Shown here in pieces: positions 27,600-35,507 of a stretch of 64,000 nucleotides of DNA (position 1 is its first letter; each line of letters starts with the position of its first letter). The notes under the pieces are model-generated. The model did no database searches. It was given only the letters and a program-made list of their open reading frames with translations, and was not told where the DNA came from. Source of the DNA: Chloroflexota bacterium (GTDB lineage: Bacteria; Chloroflexota; Dehalococcoidia; Lucifugimonadales; UBA2985); the NCBI GenBank assembly GCA_028877205.1, contig JAPPHY010000016.1, positions 143,457-207,456 of the forward strand, given 5' to 3'. The position numbers and the translations under genes were made by a program.

Positions 27600-28895
27600 A
27601 TGCCTGCTTACGCCATCATAGGAGGGCAGTGGGGCGACGAAGGCAAGGGCAAGGTGGTAGACCTGCTCTCTGCGGATGCCCACGTGGTCGCTCGCTTCAA
27701 CGGCGGCAATAACGCCGGGCACACCGTCATCACGGACGCCGGCGAGTTCAAGTTCCACCTCATACCCGCAGGCATTCTCAGGCCGGAGTGCACGTGCATC
27801 ATAGGCAACGGCGTCGTGGTGAACCCGGACTCCTTCCTGGAGGAGGTCGCCGGACTGCGGGAGAGGAACGTGTCGGTAGACCGGCTGGTCATCAGCGACA
27901 AGACGCAGGTGATCATGCCTTACCACACTCTGCTGGACGCGCTCGAGGAGGAGGCGAGGGCTGCGACGGGCAAGGCGATAGGCACCACAGGCATGGGCAT
28001 CGGCCCCGCCTACATGGACAAGGCGGCGCGCTCCGGCATTCGCATGGCGGACCTTCTCGACGAGGAGGCGCTGCTCAAGAGGCTGAGCTTCGTGCTGGAG
28101 CAGAAGAACGCCGTCATCACCAGGCTGTACGGCAAGGAAGCGGTCTCCCTGGAAGAGACGTATGAGCGGTGCGTGGAGTGGGGCAGGGGCCTCAAGCCGT
28201 TCATCAGGCCGGTGGAGCCCATCCTGCAGCAGGCGTTTGCCGCGGGGCAGCGCGTCATTCTGGAGGGCGCGCAGGGGACACTTCTCGACGTCGACCACGG
28301 CACCTACCCCTACGTCACGTCCTCGTCACCCACGGTCGGAGGCGCGTGCGCGGGCCTCGGCATCAGCCCAAGGCACGTGCAGGCGATAGCGGGCGTGTAC
28401 AAGGCGTACACCACCCGTGTAGGAGGCGGGCCGCTTCCCACCGAGCTCAACGACGAGATCGGAGAGTTCATTCGGCAGAGGGCGTGGGAGTACGGCACCA
28501 CCACCGGCCGGCCGCGGCGCTGCGGCTGGTTCGATGCGGTGGCGGCGCGCTACTCGGCGTCCATCAACGGCGTGACCTCCGCGATCCTGACGCGCCTCGA
28601 CGTTCTCGATGGCATATCGCCGGTGCGCATCTGCGTTGCCTACAAGCTGGGCGGGGAGACCATCCACGATTTCCCGACGGACGCATCACGGCTGGAGGCC
28701 TGCGAGCCGATCTACGAAGACCTGCCGGGCTGGGAAAAGGCCACGGCCAGCGCACGCAGCATGGATGCCCTTCCACCGGAGGCCGTCAACTACCTGAAGC
28801 GGGTGGAGGAGCTGATCGGCTGCTCCATCGACATGGTGTCGACCGGCCCAGGCCGCGACGAGGCGATCATCGTCAAGCCCATCTTCCAGTCCTAG
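27600..28895 (+). CDS. purA: Adenylosuccinate synthetase
   Basis: GTP-dependent synthesis of adenylosuccinate from IMP and aspartate, first committed step to AMP. The 431-residue protein opens with IIGGQWGDEGKGKVVDLL (catalytic Asp, phosphate loop), then FNGGNNAGHT (catalytic His), GTTGMGIGPAY, EGAQGTLLDVDHGTYPYV-type IMP loop, and TTTGRPRRCGW near the C-terminus. Length and motif order are canonical. The ATG at 27600 is behind AAGGAA; an in-frame upstream extension to 27417 runs through the promoter and is rejected. It stands as a single gene. Confidence 0.97.
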   Translation: MPAYAIIGGQWGDEGKGKVVDLLSADAHVVARFNGGNNAGHTVITDAGEFKFHLIPAGILRPECTCIIGNGVVVNPDSFLEEVAGLRERNVSVDRLVISDKTQVIMPYHTLLDALEEEARAATGKAIGTTGMGIGPAYMDKAARSGIRMADLLDEEALLKRLSFVLEQKNAVITRLYGKEAVSLEETYERCVEWGRGLKPFIRPVEPILQQAFAAGQRVILEGAQGTLLDVDHGTYPYVTSSSPTVGGACAGLGISPRHVQAIAGVYKAYTTRVGGGPLPTELNDEIGEFIRQRAWEYGTTTGRPRRCGWFDAVAARYSASINGVTSAILTRLDVLDGISPVRICVAYKLGGETIHDFPTDASRLEACEPIYEDLPGWEKATASARSMDALPPEAVNYLKRVEELIGCSIDMVSTGPGRDEAIIVKPIFQS

Positions 28896-28961
28896 CTGCT
28901 GAAGCTGCCCGTGGAGAATTCGACCGACGCCGGGTCTCACTGCGATGCCCCCCATCCAGAG

Positions 28962-28990
28962 TTGCTGCCGGACTACGGCTCCGCTATAAT
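28962..28990 (+). promoter_or_regulatory. Promoter of a leaderless small gene
   Basis: TTGCTG (28962-28967), 17-base spacer, TATAAT (28985-28990). The ATG at 28997 begins seven bases after the -10, where transcription is expected to start. Confidence 0.65.
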
Positions 28991-28996
28991 CGAGTC

Positions 28997-29152
28997 ATGA
29001 ACACCCTGACCGTGGCCTCCAGACGGCTCACCGGGCTTGCGCTGTCGCTTCTGTCGTACCTGAACGGCACCGGACCGGCGCCCGGCCGGAGGGCTGTCCC
29101 GGGCATCTCCAGCGTGGACATGGCCACGCTCCGCCGCATCAACGTCCGTTGA
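28997..29152 (+). CDS. Putative leaderless 51-residue protein
   Basis: A 51-codon ORF whose ATG coincides with the predicted transcription start of a strong promoter, so the mRNA would be leaderless. The peptide is basic and moderately hydrophobic at its N-terminus (RRLTGLALSLLSYL), with Gly/Pro in the middle and Arg at the end (LRRINVR). No ribosome binding site is present or needed. I do not recognise a family; it could instead be the start of a non-coding transcript. It lies between purA and a convergent membrane protein gene. Confidence 0.45.
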   Translation: MNTLTVASRRLTGLALSLLSYLNGTGPAPGRRAVPGISSVDMATLRRINVR

Positions 29153-29270
29153 GACGACGAAGATATGGCCGTGAGCGCCATATACGACCTCTCCGGACGG
29201 ACTCCGCAGCGCGTCTAGCGCCGCGTACTCGCACACCCGCGTTTCCCCCGTCTGGCGCCGTCCTGCTCGC

Positions 29271-29894
29271 TCAGCCTATGTCGAAGAACCGGGGCACAAG
29301 CTCGATTCCGTAGAAGCAGGCGTAGGCTATCATCATGTTCTTGATCAGCTTGCCGGCCCAGACAGACACCAGGAACTGAGGAACCGGATACCTGAGCGTG
29401 CCGGCTGCCACACCTATCAGGTCGAACAGGGGATTGGGGATGGATGACGCCAACAGCAGGGCCAGCCATCCCTGACGCTCCATCCACCGCTCAACCCGGG
29501 GGTAGATCCGGACATTCTGAGCAATGCCGCGCCCGGAGTAGCCCAGCAGGTAGCCAGAGAGCTCACCCAGTGCCTCCGCAACTGACGCCACTATGGCAAC
29601 CCACAACGGGAACAGGTTGAGCAGGCCGGCACCGGCGCACACCGCTGCGATGCCGGGAATCGGGACCAGAATTGACGCGCTGCCCATCAGGCTGAGGACA
29701 AACACGCCCACGTATCCGATCGAGTCCGTCTCAGGAAGGCGATTCCTGAGGAGTATGACCCCGACGACCAGGGACAGCACCAGCGCGACGGACAGGAGCT
29801 TGCGTATCCGCTCGTCCGTCCAGGGCCTGTACGAGTCCTGCCTGTGCCTCAGCAGAGCGCGTTCGTACCATGTCCAGCGCATCGGGTCTTTCAT
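29271..29894 (-). CDS. VTT (DedA/SNARE-associated) domain membrane protein
   Basis: A 207-residue polytopic membrane protein. After a charged N-terminus (to about residue 30) come hydrophobic segments at about 33-50, 60-95, 97-120, 145-168 and 175-195. The re-entrant segments with Pro/Gly (SILVPIPGIAAVCAGAG and LASSIPNPLFDLIGVAAG) and the GELSGYLLGYSGRG element between them are typical of VTT/DedA-like proteins, linked to lipid handling and membrane homeostasis. Substrate unknown. TATAGT within a small palindrome (ACTATAGAGTAG) about 25 bases upstream could be the -10. Confidence 0.85.
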   Translation of the reverse strand: MKDPMRWTWYERALLRHRQDSYRPWTDERIRKLLSVALVLSLVVGVILLRNRLPETDSIGYVGVFVLSLMGSASILVPIPGIAAVCAGAGLLNLFPLWVAIVASVAEALGELSGYLLGYSGRGIAQNVRIYPRVERWMERQGWLALLLASSIPNPLFDLIGVAAGTLRYPVPQFLVSVWAGKLIKNMMIAYACFYGIELVPRFFDIG

Positions 29895-30020
29895 TGCGCC
29901 TCGTATTCTACTATAGAGTAGAGGCGGCCAAACAGCGGCAGGCGCATGCGCGCCTCACGCGCCGGGGCACAGCGCGTGAGGCGGCTATACGAATAGCGTG
30001 AGACGGTCGTCAGGACGCGG

Positions 30021-32477
30021 CTACGCGAGTGAGGCGGCCGGCTCCGCAACCGCCCCCGCAACCTCGAAGGCGAGGCCGTCCGACGTAACGTTGACGTGTA
30101 CGACGTCGCCGCCGGACAGCTCGCCCGCCAGTATTCGGCTCGAAAGCGGGCTCTCCACGTATCTCTGAACGGCGCGGCGCAGCGGCCGCGCCCCGTACAC
30201 CGGATCGAAGCCCTCCCTTGAGAGCCACTCCCTGGCCTCGTCCGAGAGCGTAATGCGTATGTCCCGCTCTTCAAGCCTGCGCTGCACCTCGGCGAGCAGC
30301 AGGTCGACTATACGCAGTATCTGCTCCCTTGTAAGCGGATCGAATATCACGATCTCGTCGATTCGGTTCAGGAGCTCGGGCCGGAAGGTGCGCTTCAACG
30401 CCTCCTCAATCGACGCGCGCATCCTCTCGGACTCGCGGCCGGAGTCGCCGTCCGCGCGGAACCCCATCATCTGCCTGCCGGCGTCGCCGGTGCCGAGGTT
30501 GCTGGTCATGATCACCAGCGTGTTTCGGAAGTCCACGGTGCGGCCGTGGCCGTCGGTGAGGCGGCCGTCCTCCAGGATCTGCAGAAGGATGTTGAACACG
30601 TCAGGGTGCGCCTTCTCGATCTCGTCGAACAGCACGACACGGAACGGGTGGCGACGCACAGCTTCCGTGAGTTGCCCGGCGTCGTCGTAGCCGACGTAGC
30701 CCGGAGGCGCGCCCACCAGCCGCGAGACCGTGTGCTTCTCGCCATACTCCGACATGTCTATTCGCACCATGTCTTCCTCGCGGTCGAAGAGGAACTCAGA
30801 AAGGGCGCGCGCCAGCTCGGTCTTGCCCACGCCTGTCGGGCCCAGGAAGATGAAGCTGCCGATGGGCCGCTTGGGGTCCTTGAGTCCGGCGCGGGAGCGG
30901 CGCACCGCCTCCGCAACCAGGCCGATCGCGGCGTCCTGGCCTATCACGCGCTCGTGGAGGCGCTCCTCCATGCGCAGCAGGCGCTCCGACTCGCCCTCGA
31001 GCAGGCGGCTTACCGGGATGCCTGTCCACTGGGCCACGAGCCTGCCGATGTCCTCCGCGTCCACCACCATGTCTGCCTTGTGGTCGCGGAGCCAGTCCTG
31101 GTGCTCGGTGCTGTAGCTCTCCTCCAACCGGCTGCGTTCCGTCTTCAGCTCCGCGGCGCGCCGGTAGTCCGCCAGCTGCGACGCAGCCTGCTCCTCGTCC
31201 TGTAGGTGGCGGATTCGGTCCTCCAGCGACTTGAGCTCACGCGGCTGGCTCTCGGAGTCGATGCGCAGCTTGCTGGCGGCCTCGTCCATGAGGTCGACGG
31301 CCTTGTCCGGCAGGTTGCGGTCGTTGATGTAGCGGTGGCTGAGCTTGACCGCGGCCGACAGGGCCGAGTTCTCGATCTCCACCTTGTGGTGCGCCTCGTA
31401 GCGGGGCCTGAGGGCGCGGAGCATCTCGATGGCGGTGTCCACGTCGGGCTCCTCCACCATGACGGGCTGAAAGCGCCGCTCCAGTGCCGAGTCCTTCTCG
31501 ATGTGCTTGCGGTACTCGTCTATCGTGGTCGCGCCGATGCACTGCAGCTCTCCGCGTGCAAGGGCGGGTTTGAGCAGGTTGCCGGTGTCCATGGCGCCCT
31601 CGGCCGCGCCGGCGCCCACCACGGTGTGTATCTCGTCGATGAACAGGATGACCTCGCGGCCGGCCTGCTTCACCTCGTCGATGACGCTCTTGAGCCGCTC
31701 CTCGAACTCGCCCCGGAACTTGCTGCCGGCCACCAGGCCGCCCAGATCGAGCGCCAGTACGCGGCGGCCCTGCAGAGCCTCTGGCACGTCGCCGGCAACG
31801 ATGCGCTGCGCGAGCCCCTCTGCGATTGCCGTCTTGCCTACGCCTGCCTCGCCGATGATGGCGGGGTTGTTCTTGGTCCGGCGCGTGAGGGTCTGCATGA
31901 CGCGCTTGACCTCCGCGTCGCGGCCGATGATCGGGTCCAGCTTGCCGTCGCGCGCCAGCTGCGTCAGGTCGATGCTGAACCGCTCCAGCGAGCGGTACCG
32001 GCTCTCGGCGCGCTGGTCCGTGACGCGGTGGCCTCCGCGCACCTCTGCAAGTGCCTTGTAGACCTGCTCGCGCCCCACGCCGAACTCGCGGAGCACTGCG
32101 GGGGCGTCGCTGTCCTTCACCTCCGTAACTGCAATGAGGATGTGCTCCGCGCCCACGTACTGGTCCTTGAACCGCTCGGCCTCGGCCTTGGCATTCGCGA
32201 GCAGCATTGAGGCCCGCGGCGTCACGTAGATCTGCGAGGTCTCATTGACCGCGCGAGGCGCTCGATCCAGAGCTTCCACCACCCGACGCCTCATGGCGTC
32301 CACGTCCGTGCCCAGCTTGCGCAGCACCTCCACCGACACGCCGTCGTCCATCTCCAGCAGGGCAAGCAGAATATGCTCGACGTCCCACTGGGTGTGGTTG
32401 AATCTGCGCACAATATCCTGCGAAAGGGAGAGCGCGTGCTGCCCCTGTTCCGTGAAGTCGTCCGATCTCAGTACCAT
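30021..32477 (-). CDS. ClpC-type HSP100 unfoldase, heat-shock locus copy
   Basis: An 818-residue AAA+ unfoldase and the second in the window. Two N-domain repeats ([38 protein letters not shown]), AAA-1 ([25 protein letters not shown]), a short middle domain (about 400-470), and AAA-2 ([25 protein letters not shown]). The middle domain is much shorter than in ClpB, and RQMMGFRAD sits where ClpC has its ClpP-docking loop, so it is ClpC-like despite its chaperone neighbourhood. Last gene of dnaJ-hspR-clp; it starts 35 bases after hspR behind GGGAGGAAAC. Annotators might call it clpB. Confidence 0.9.
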   Translation of the reverse strand: MVLRSDDFTEQGQHALSLSQDIVRRFNHTQWDVEHILLALLEMDDGVSVEVLRKLGTDVDAMRRRVVEALDRAPRAVNETSQIYVTPRASMLLANAKAEAERFKDQYVGAEHILIAVTEVKDSDAPAVLREFGVGREQVYKALAEVRGGHRVTDQRAESRYRSLERFSIDLTQLARDGKLDPIIGRDAEVKRVMQTLTRRTKNNPAIIGEAGVGKTAIAEGLAQRIVAGDVPEALQGRRVLALDLGGLVAGSKFRGEFEERLKSVIDEVKQAGREVILFIDEIHTVVGAGAAEGAMDTGNLLKPALARGELQCIGATTIDEYRKHIEKDSALERRFQPVMVEEPDVDTAIEMLRALRPRYEAHHKVEIENSALSAAVKLSHRYINDRNLPDKAVDLMDEAASKLRIDSESQPRELKSLEDRIRHLQDEEQAASQLADYRRAAELKTERSRLEESYSTEHQDWLRDHKADMVVDAEDIGRLVAQWTGIPVSRLLEGESERLLRMEERLHERVIGQDAAIGLVAEAVRRSRAGLKDPKRPIGSFIFLGPTGVGKTELARALSEFLFDREEDMVRIDMSEYGEKHTVSRLVGAPPGYVGYDDAGQLTEAVRRHPFRVVLFDEIEKAHPDVFNILLQILEDGRLTDGHGRTVDFRNTLVIMTSNLGTGDAGRQMMGFRADGDSGRESERMRASIEEALKRTFRPELLNRIDEIVIFDPLTREQILRIVDLLLAEVQRRLEERDIRITLSDEAREWLSREGFDPVYGARPLRRAVQRYVESPLSSRILAGELSGGDVVHVNVTSDGLAFEVAGAVAEPAASLA

Positions 32478-32512
32478 TTCCGTTTCCTCCCGGCAAAGAG
32501 CCGACCGCGCTC

Positions 32513-32851
32513 CTAACGCCTGCCTGCCCTCGCCTGCAACGCCTCCACCTGGCTCGTGAGGCGCTGGATCTCCTGCTCCATCTCGCCCATCCGGTCCATC
32601 AACCGCATGACCACCTGCACGCCCGCCAGGTTGATGCCTAGCTCCTCCGTCAGCGTCTTGATGCGTCTCAGCTTCTCGATGTCCCGCTGCGAGTAGAGGC
32701 GGATGTTGCCCCGTGAGCGAGCGGGCTCAAGCAGCCCCTCTCGCTCGTAGTATCGAAGGGTCTGTGTGTGAACCCGTATCATGCGGGCCGCCACGCTTAT
32801 CACGTAACATGGCTCATCGTCGTTCCAGGGCTGATTGCGAAAAGTTACCAT
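32513..32851 (-). CDS. hspR: HspR heat-shock repressor (second copy)
   Basis: A 112-residue MerR-family repressor of normal HspR length. DNA-binding part [20 protein letters not shown] and [19 protein letters not shown] at about residues 16-55, then the HspR-typical [20 protein letters not shown] and a coiled-coil tail. It lacks the 58-residue N-terminal extension of the copy at 18256-18783. The start lies four bases after the dnaJ stop region, so the genes are coupled; the clp gene follows. HspR binds HAIR sites, and a HAIR-like repeat is at 33827-33846. Confidence 0.92.
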   Translation of the reverse strand: MVTFRNQPWNDDEPCYVISVAARMIRVHTQTLRYYEREGLLEPARSRGNIRLYSQRDIEKLRRIKTLTEELGINLAGVQVVMRLMDRMGEMEQEIQRLTSQVEALQARAGRR

Positions 32852-32855
32852 AGTG

Positions 32856-33746
32856 TCACTCTCCCGTGGATTGAGTGTTCCGGAGCTGCCGGAAGAGCTC
32901 TCGCTCCTTCTCGGACAGCTTGGTCGGTATGATGACCTGCACCGACGCGTACAGGCTGCCGTGCGACTGAGGCGAACCGAGGCGCGGCATTCCCTTGCCG
33001 GCCAGCCGGAAGGAGCGCCCGTTCTGGGTCTCCGGCGGAATCGTGAGTATGACCGGCTCTGTGAGGGTCGGCACCTTCACCTCACCGCCAAGCACTGCAT
33101 CCAGCAGAGGGACGTCCACCTTCGCGTGAAGGTCCGCTCCACGCCTCTCGAATCGCGGGTGATGAGCGACTGACACCACAAGCGTGACCTCGTCGCCTCC
33201 GGCCTCGTCCGGGCGCACACGAATCCTGGAGCCGTTGTCAGCGCCCGCGGGAATCGTCACCTCCAGGCGTCGTCCGTCGCCCTGTGCGCCCGCCGGTAGC
33301 CGGATGACGCGCGTGGTGCCCCTGAAGGCCTCCTCCAGCGAGATGCTTACCGGCTGCTCCAGCCGCGTGCGCCGGGGGGAAGCGGTGGCGGTCCGGCCGA
33401 AGCCGCGCCCGCCCAGCAGGTCTTCGAAGAAGGATGCGCCGATGTCGCCGGTCTGGCCTCCGCCGAAGTCCCAGACGAACGTCTCCGCGTTCTGCCCAGG
33501 GCGGCCCCGGCCCATCTGGTCGGCGTGCTTCCAGTTATCCCCAAACTCGTCGTACTTCTTGCGGCTGTCGGCGTTGGACAGCACGCCATAGGCCTCGTTG
33601 ATCTCCTTGAACTTCTGCTCAGAGGCCTTGTCCCCGGCATTGACGTCCGGATGATACTGCCGCGCGAGGCGGCGGTAGGCCTGCCGGATGTCCTTCTCGG
33701 TGGCCGTCTTGCCCACGCCCAGGATTTCGTAGTAGCTTGCTGTCAT
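32856..33746 (-). CDS. J-domain co-chaperone, CbpA/DnaJ type without zinc finger
   Basis: A 296-residue J-protein. The J domain is residues 1-70 ([23 protein letters not shown] in [10 protein letters not shown]). A G/F-like linker contains FVWDFGGGQ, and the two C-terminal beta-barrel domains contain [18 protein letters not shown] and [11 protein letters not shown]. The four-CxxCxGxG zinc finger is absent, so it is CbpA-like. It is the only J-protein in the window and presumably serves DnaK. The ATG at 33746 is chosen, about 17 bases after the predicted transcription start; a TTG at 33764 would add six residues and nearly coincide with it. Confidence 0.93.
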   Translation of the reverse strand: MTASYYEILGVGKTATEKDIRQAYRRLARQYHPDVNAGDKASEQKFKEINEAYGVLSNADSRKKYDEFGDNWKHADQMGRGRPGQNAETFVWDFGGGQTGDIGASFFEDLLGGRGFGRTATASPRRTRLEQPVSISLEEAFRGTTRVIRLPAGAQGDGRRLEVTIPAGADNGSRIRVRPDEAGGDEVTLVVSVAHHPRFERRGADLHAKVDVPLLDAVLGGEVKVPTLTEPVILTIPPETQNGRSFRLAGKGMPRLGSPQSHGSLYASVQVIIPTKLSEKERELFRQLRNTQSTGE

Positions 33747-33769
33747 GACGTTCAATACTCCCAATGGGT

Positions 33770-33798
33770 AGTATAGATATATGAAGCCACTGTGTCAA
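33770..33798 (-). promoter_or_regulatory. Promoter of dnaJ-hspR-clp
   Basis: Minus-strand TTGACA (33793-33798), 17-base spacer, TATACT (33770-33775). It is divergent from the hsp20 promoter. Confidence 0.8.
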
Positions 33799-33826
33799 TA
33801 AATCTTGCAGTGGTGTAATAAGCAGA

Positions 33827-33846
33827 CTTGACAAGATATTATCAAG
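33827..33846. promoter_or_regulatory. HAIR-like operator between dnaJ and hsp20
   Basis: CTTGA (33827-33831) and TCAAG (33842-33846) are inverted with ten bases between, one fewer than at the dnaK locus. The site covers the -35 and spacer of the hsp20 promoter and lies about 30 bases upstream of the dnaJ -35. Confidence 0.6.
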
Positions 33847-33857
33847 GTTACTATATT
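33828..33857 (+). promoter_or_regulatory. Promoter of hsp20
   Basis: TTGACA (33828-33833), 18-base spacer, TATATT (33852-33857). It overlaps the HAIR-like repeat; the hsp20 start codon is at 33918. Confidence 0.75.
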
Positions 33858-33917
33858 AAGGACGTGAGGTTGGGATGTGGGGAGCACCGGAGAATGACCA
33901 GGCAAGGAGGTGAAGAA

Positions 33918-34346
33918 ATGGTGCTGAGACGTTGGGAGCCATTCAGGGAGCTGAGGAACATGGAAGACACCATCAACCGGATGTGGAGGGGATACGGAGG
34001 CGAGCCGCCTGCCGGCGGTTGGATCGTGCCTCTGGACGTGGTCCGGGAGGGAGACGGCATAACCGTGCACGCCTCTCTGCCGGGGATCGACCCCGAGCAC
34101 ATCGACGTGTCCGTGGAGGAAAACGTGCTGACCATCGCGGCAGCCACCCACTCGGACACCGAGGAGAAGCAGGGCGAGTACCTGATTAGGGAGCGGCGCT
34201 CCGGGTCCTTCCACCGTTCGCTCCGCCTGCCGGAAACGGTGGACACCGAGACGATCAAGCCCGTCTACAAGAACGGCGTGCTGACCATCACTATTCCCAG
34301 GGCGGAGTCCAGGAAGGCGCGCAAGCTCCCGGTGGTGTCGGAGTAA
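33918..34346 (+). CDS. Small heat-shock protein (Hsp20/alpha-crystallin)
   Basis: A 142-residue holdase. The alpha-crystallin domain spans about residues 37-130 (VPLDVVREGDGITVHASLPG; RSGSFHRSLRLPETVD; YKNGVLTITIP). The N-terminus LRRWEPFRELRNMEDTINRM is typical of bacterial class A small Hsps. AAGGAGG stands six to seven bases before the ATG. It is transcribed divergently from dnaJ-hspR-clp from a promoter overlapped by a HAIR-like site, so HspR control is likely. A hairpin follows the gene. Confidence 0.95.
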   Translation: MVLRRWEPFRELRNMEDTINRMWRGYGGEPPAGGWIVPLDVVREGDGITVHASLPGIDPEHIDVSVEENVLTIAAATHSDTEEKQGEYLIRERRSGSFHRSLRLPETVDTETIKPVYKNGVLTITIPRAESRKARKLPVVSE

Positions 34347-34372
34347 CGCTCCGGCAGCGCCGGCCCGATGGT

Positions 34373-34407
34373 AGAGGAGGACGTCTCTCCATGAGGCGTC
34401 CTCCTCT
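34373..34407 (+). terminator. Hairpin after hsp20
   Basis: AGAGGAGGACG (34373-34383) pairs perfectly with CGTCCTCCTCT (34397-34407), loop 13 bases, 26 bases after the hsp20 stop. No T-run follows. Confidence 0.55.
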
Positions 34408-34551
34408 CGCGCCGCGGCCGCTGTTGACAACGCGAAGGCAGCGGCATAAAGTGAATCCGCTCCGGCTATCCCGATATAACAGGTTGGATGGCTGAAGTTC
34501 ACGAGGGCACCCTACAGGACCCTCTATTCTTTGGGTATTGTGAGGCTAGGC

Positions 34552-35382
34552 ATGACGCGAACTGCCATTTTCGTGGATGCGGGGTATCTCTACGCGGCCG
34601 GGGCCATCATCCTGACTGGATCGTCTCAGAACCGGGAGCGGCTCGACCTCGACCATCTGGCTGCCATCGAGAAACTGAAAGATACGTCCGCTCAGATGAC
34701 CGGTGGCGTGCCCGTCCTGCGCTTCTACTGGTACGACGGCCTGCTGAGGGGAAGGCCGTCGCCGGAGCAGGAGGCGGTCGCAAACACCGACAACGTGAAG
34801 GTGAGACTTGGCGCGGTTGTGGGTGGACAGCAGAAGGGTGTCGACTCGCTCATCATCATGGACCTCATCGAGCTGGCCAGGAATCACGCCATATCGGAGG
34901 CGGTGCTGCTCTCCGGAGACGAGGACCTGCGAGTGGGCGTGCAACTGGCGCAGAGCTTTGGCGTGCGCGTTCACCTGCTGGGCGTTGAGCCGACCAGGGG
35001 CAACCAGTCCTACCTGCTCTTGCAGGAGGCCGACACTACGACGGAGTGGGGCAAGGAGGAGGTGGAGGCCATAATGAGCGTGAAGCCGTACGTTGAGACA
35101 TACCTGGACTCGCTCACGGGCGCCTTCACTGTTTCGCTGGGCGAGGGCGAAGACGAGGTGCTGGACCGCGTGGCGTCCGAGGTGGTCGGCTCCATCGGCG
35201 AGGACGAGCTGGCTGCGATAGCGACCGCGCTGGCGCGAGACCCCCGCTGGGTGCCGCCGGACTCGGACCGCCTGCTCCTGCTCCGCGGCTCCGAGACACT
35301 GAGCAGGGAGCTGACGCAGACGGAGAAGCGCTACATCCGGGAGAAGTTCCGGGAGTCCGTCAGCACCACGGCCGCGCAGTAG
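34552..35382 (+). CDS. NYN-domain (LabA/DUF88-like) putative ribonuclease
   Basis: A 276-residue protein with an N-terminal PIN-like NYN domain: IFVDAGYLYAAG (first Asp), VDSLIIMDLIELA (central Asp) and AVLLSGDEDLRVGV (third acidic cluster), the pattern of metal-dependent RNases of the LabA/DUF88 group. The C-terminal 90 residues are helical and acidic and not recognised. The ATG at 34552 gives the normal family N-terminus (TRTAIFVDAG); a TTG at 34531 would add seven residues. TTGACA-N17-TAAAGT (from 34434) is a possible promoter. The RNA target is unknown. alaS follows. Confidence 0.8.
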   Translation: MTRTAIFVDAGYLYAAGAIILTGSSQNRERLDLDHLAAIEKLKDTSAQMTGGVPVLRFYWYDGLLRGRPSPEQEAVANTDNVKVRLGAVVGGQQKGVDSLIIMDLIELARNHAISEAVLLSGDEDLRVGVQLAQSFGVRVHLLGVEPTRGNQSYLLLQEADTTTEWGKEEVEAIMSVKPYVETYLDSLTGAFTVSLGEGEDEVLDRVASEVVGSIGEDELAAIATALARDPRWVPPDSDRLLLLRGSETLSRELTQTEKRYIREKFRESVSTTAAQ

Positions 35383-35459
35383 GCGAGACCAACCGTCGGG
35401 GGTCTCACACGGGTAGTTTGACTAGAAGTCCCGCTGGTCGCCGAGCTGGCCTGCTCGAA

Positions 35460-35488
35460 TTGACACCCACATACCCTTGACCTACAAT
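35460..35488 (+). promoter_or_regulatory. Promoter of alaS
   Basis: TTGACA (35460-35465), 17-base spacer, TACAAT (35483-35488). The ATG at 35508 is about 13 bases after the predicted start point and has no ribosome binding site. Confidence 0.8.
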
Positions 35489-35507
35489 CCCTGCCGTCCC
35501 AATCCCT

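Noticed and set aside
34488..34988. Plus-strand frame starting ATG 34488 overlapping the NYN gene
   Set aside because: It reads the NYN gene in another frame and gives an Arg/Gly/His-rich translation; the NYN frame has the conserved acidic motifs.
35383..35507. T-box leader ahead of alaS
   Set aside because: The predicted transcript start lies about 13 bases before the ATG, leaving no room for a T-box, and no T-box consensus is seen.
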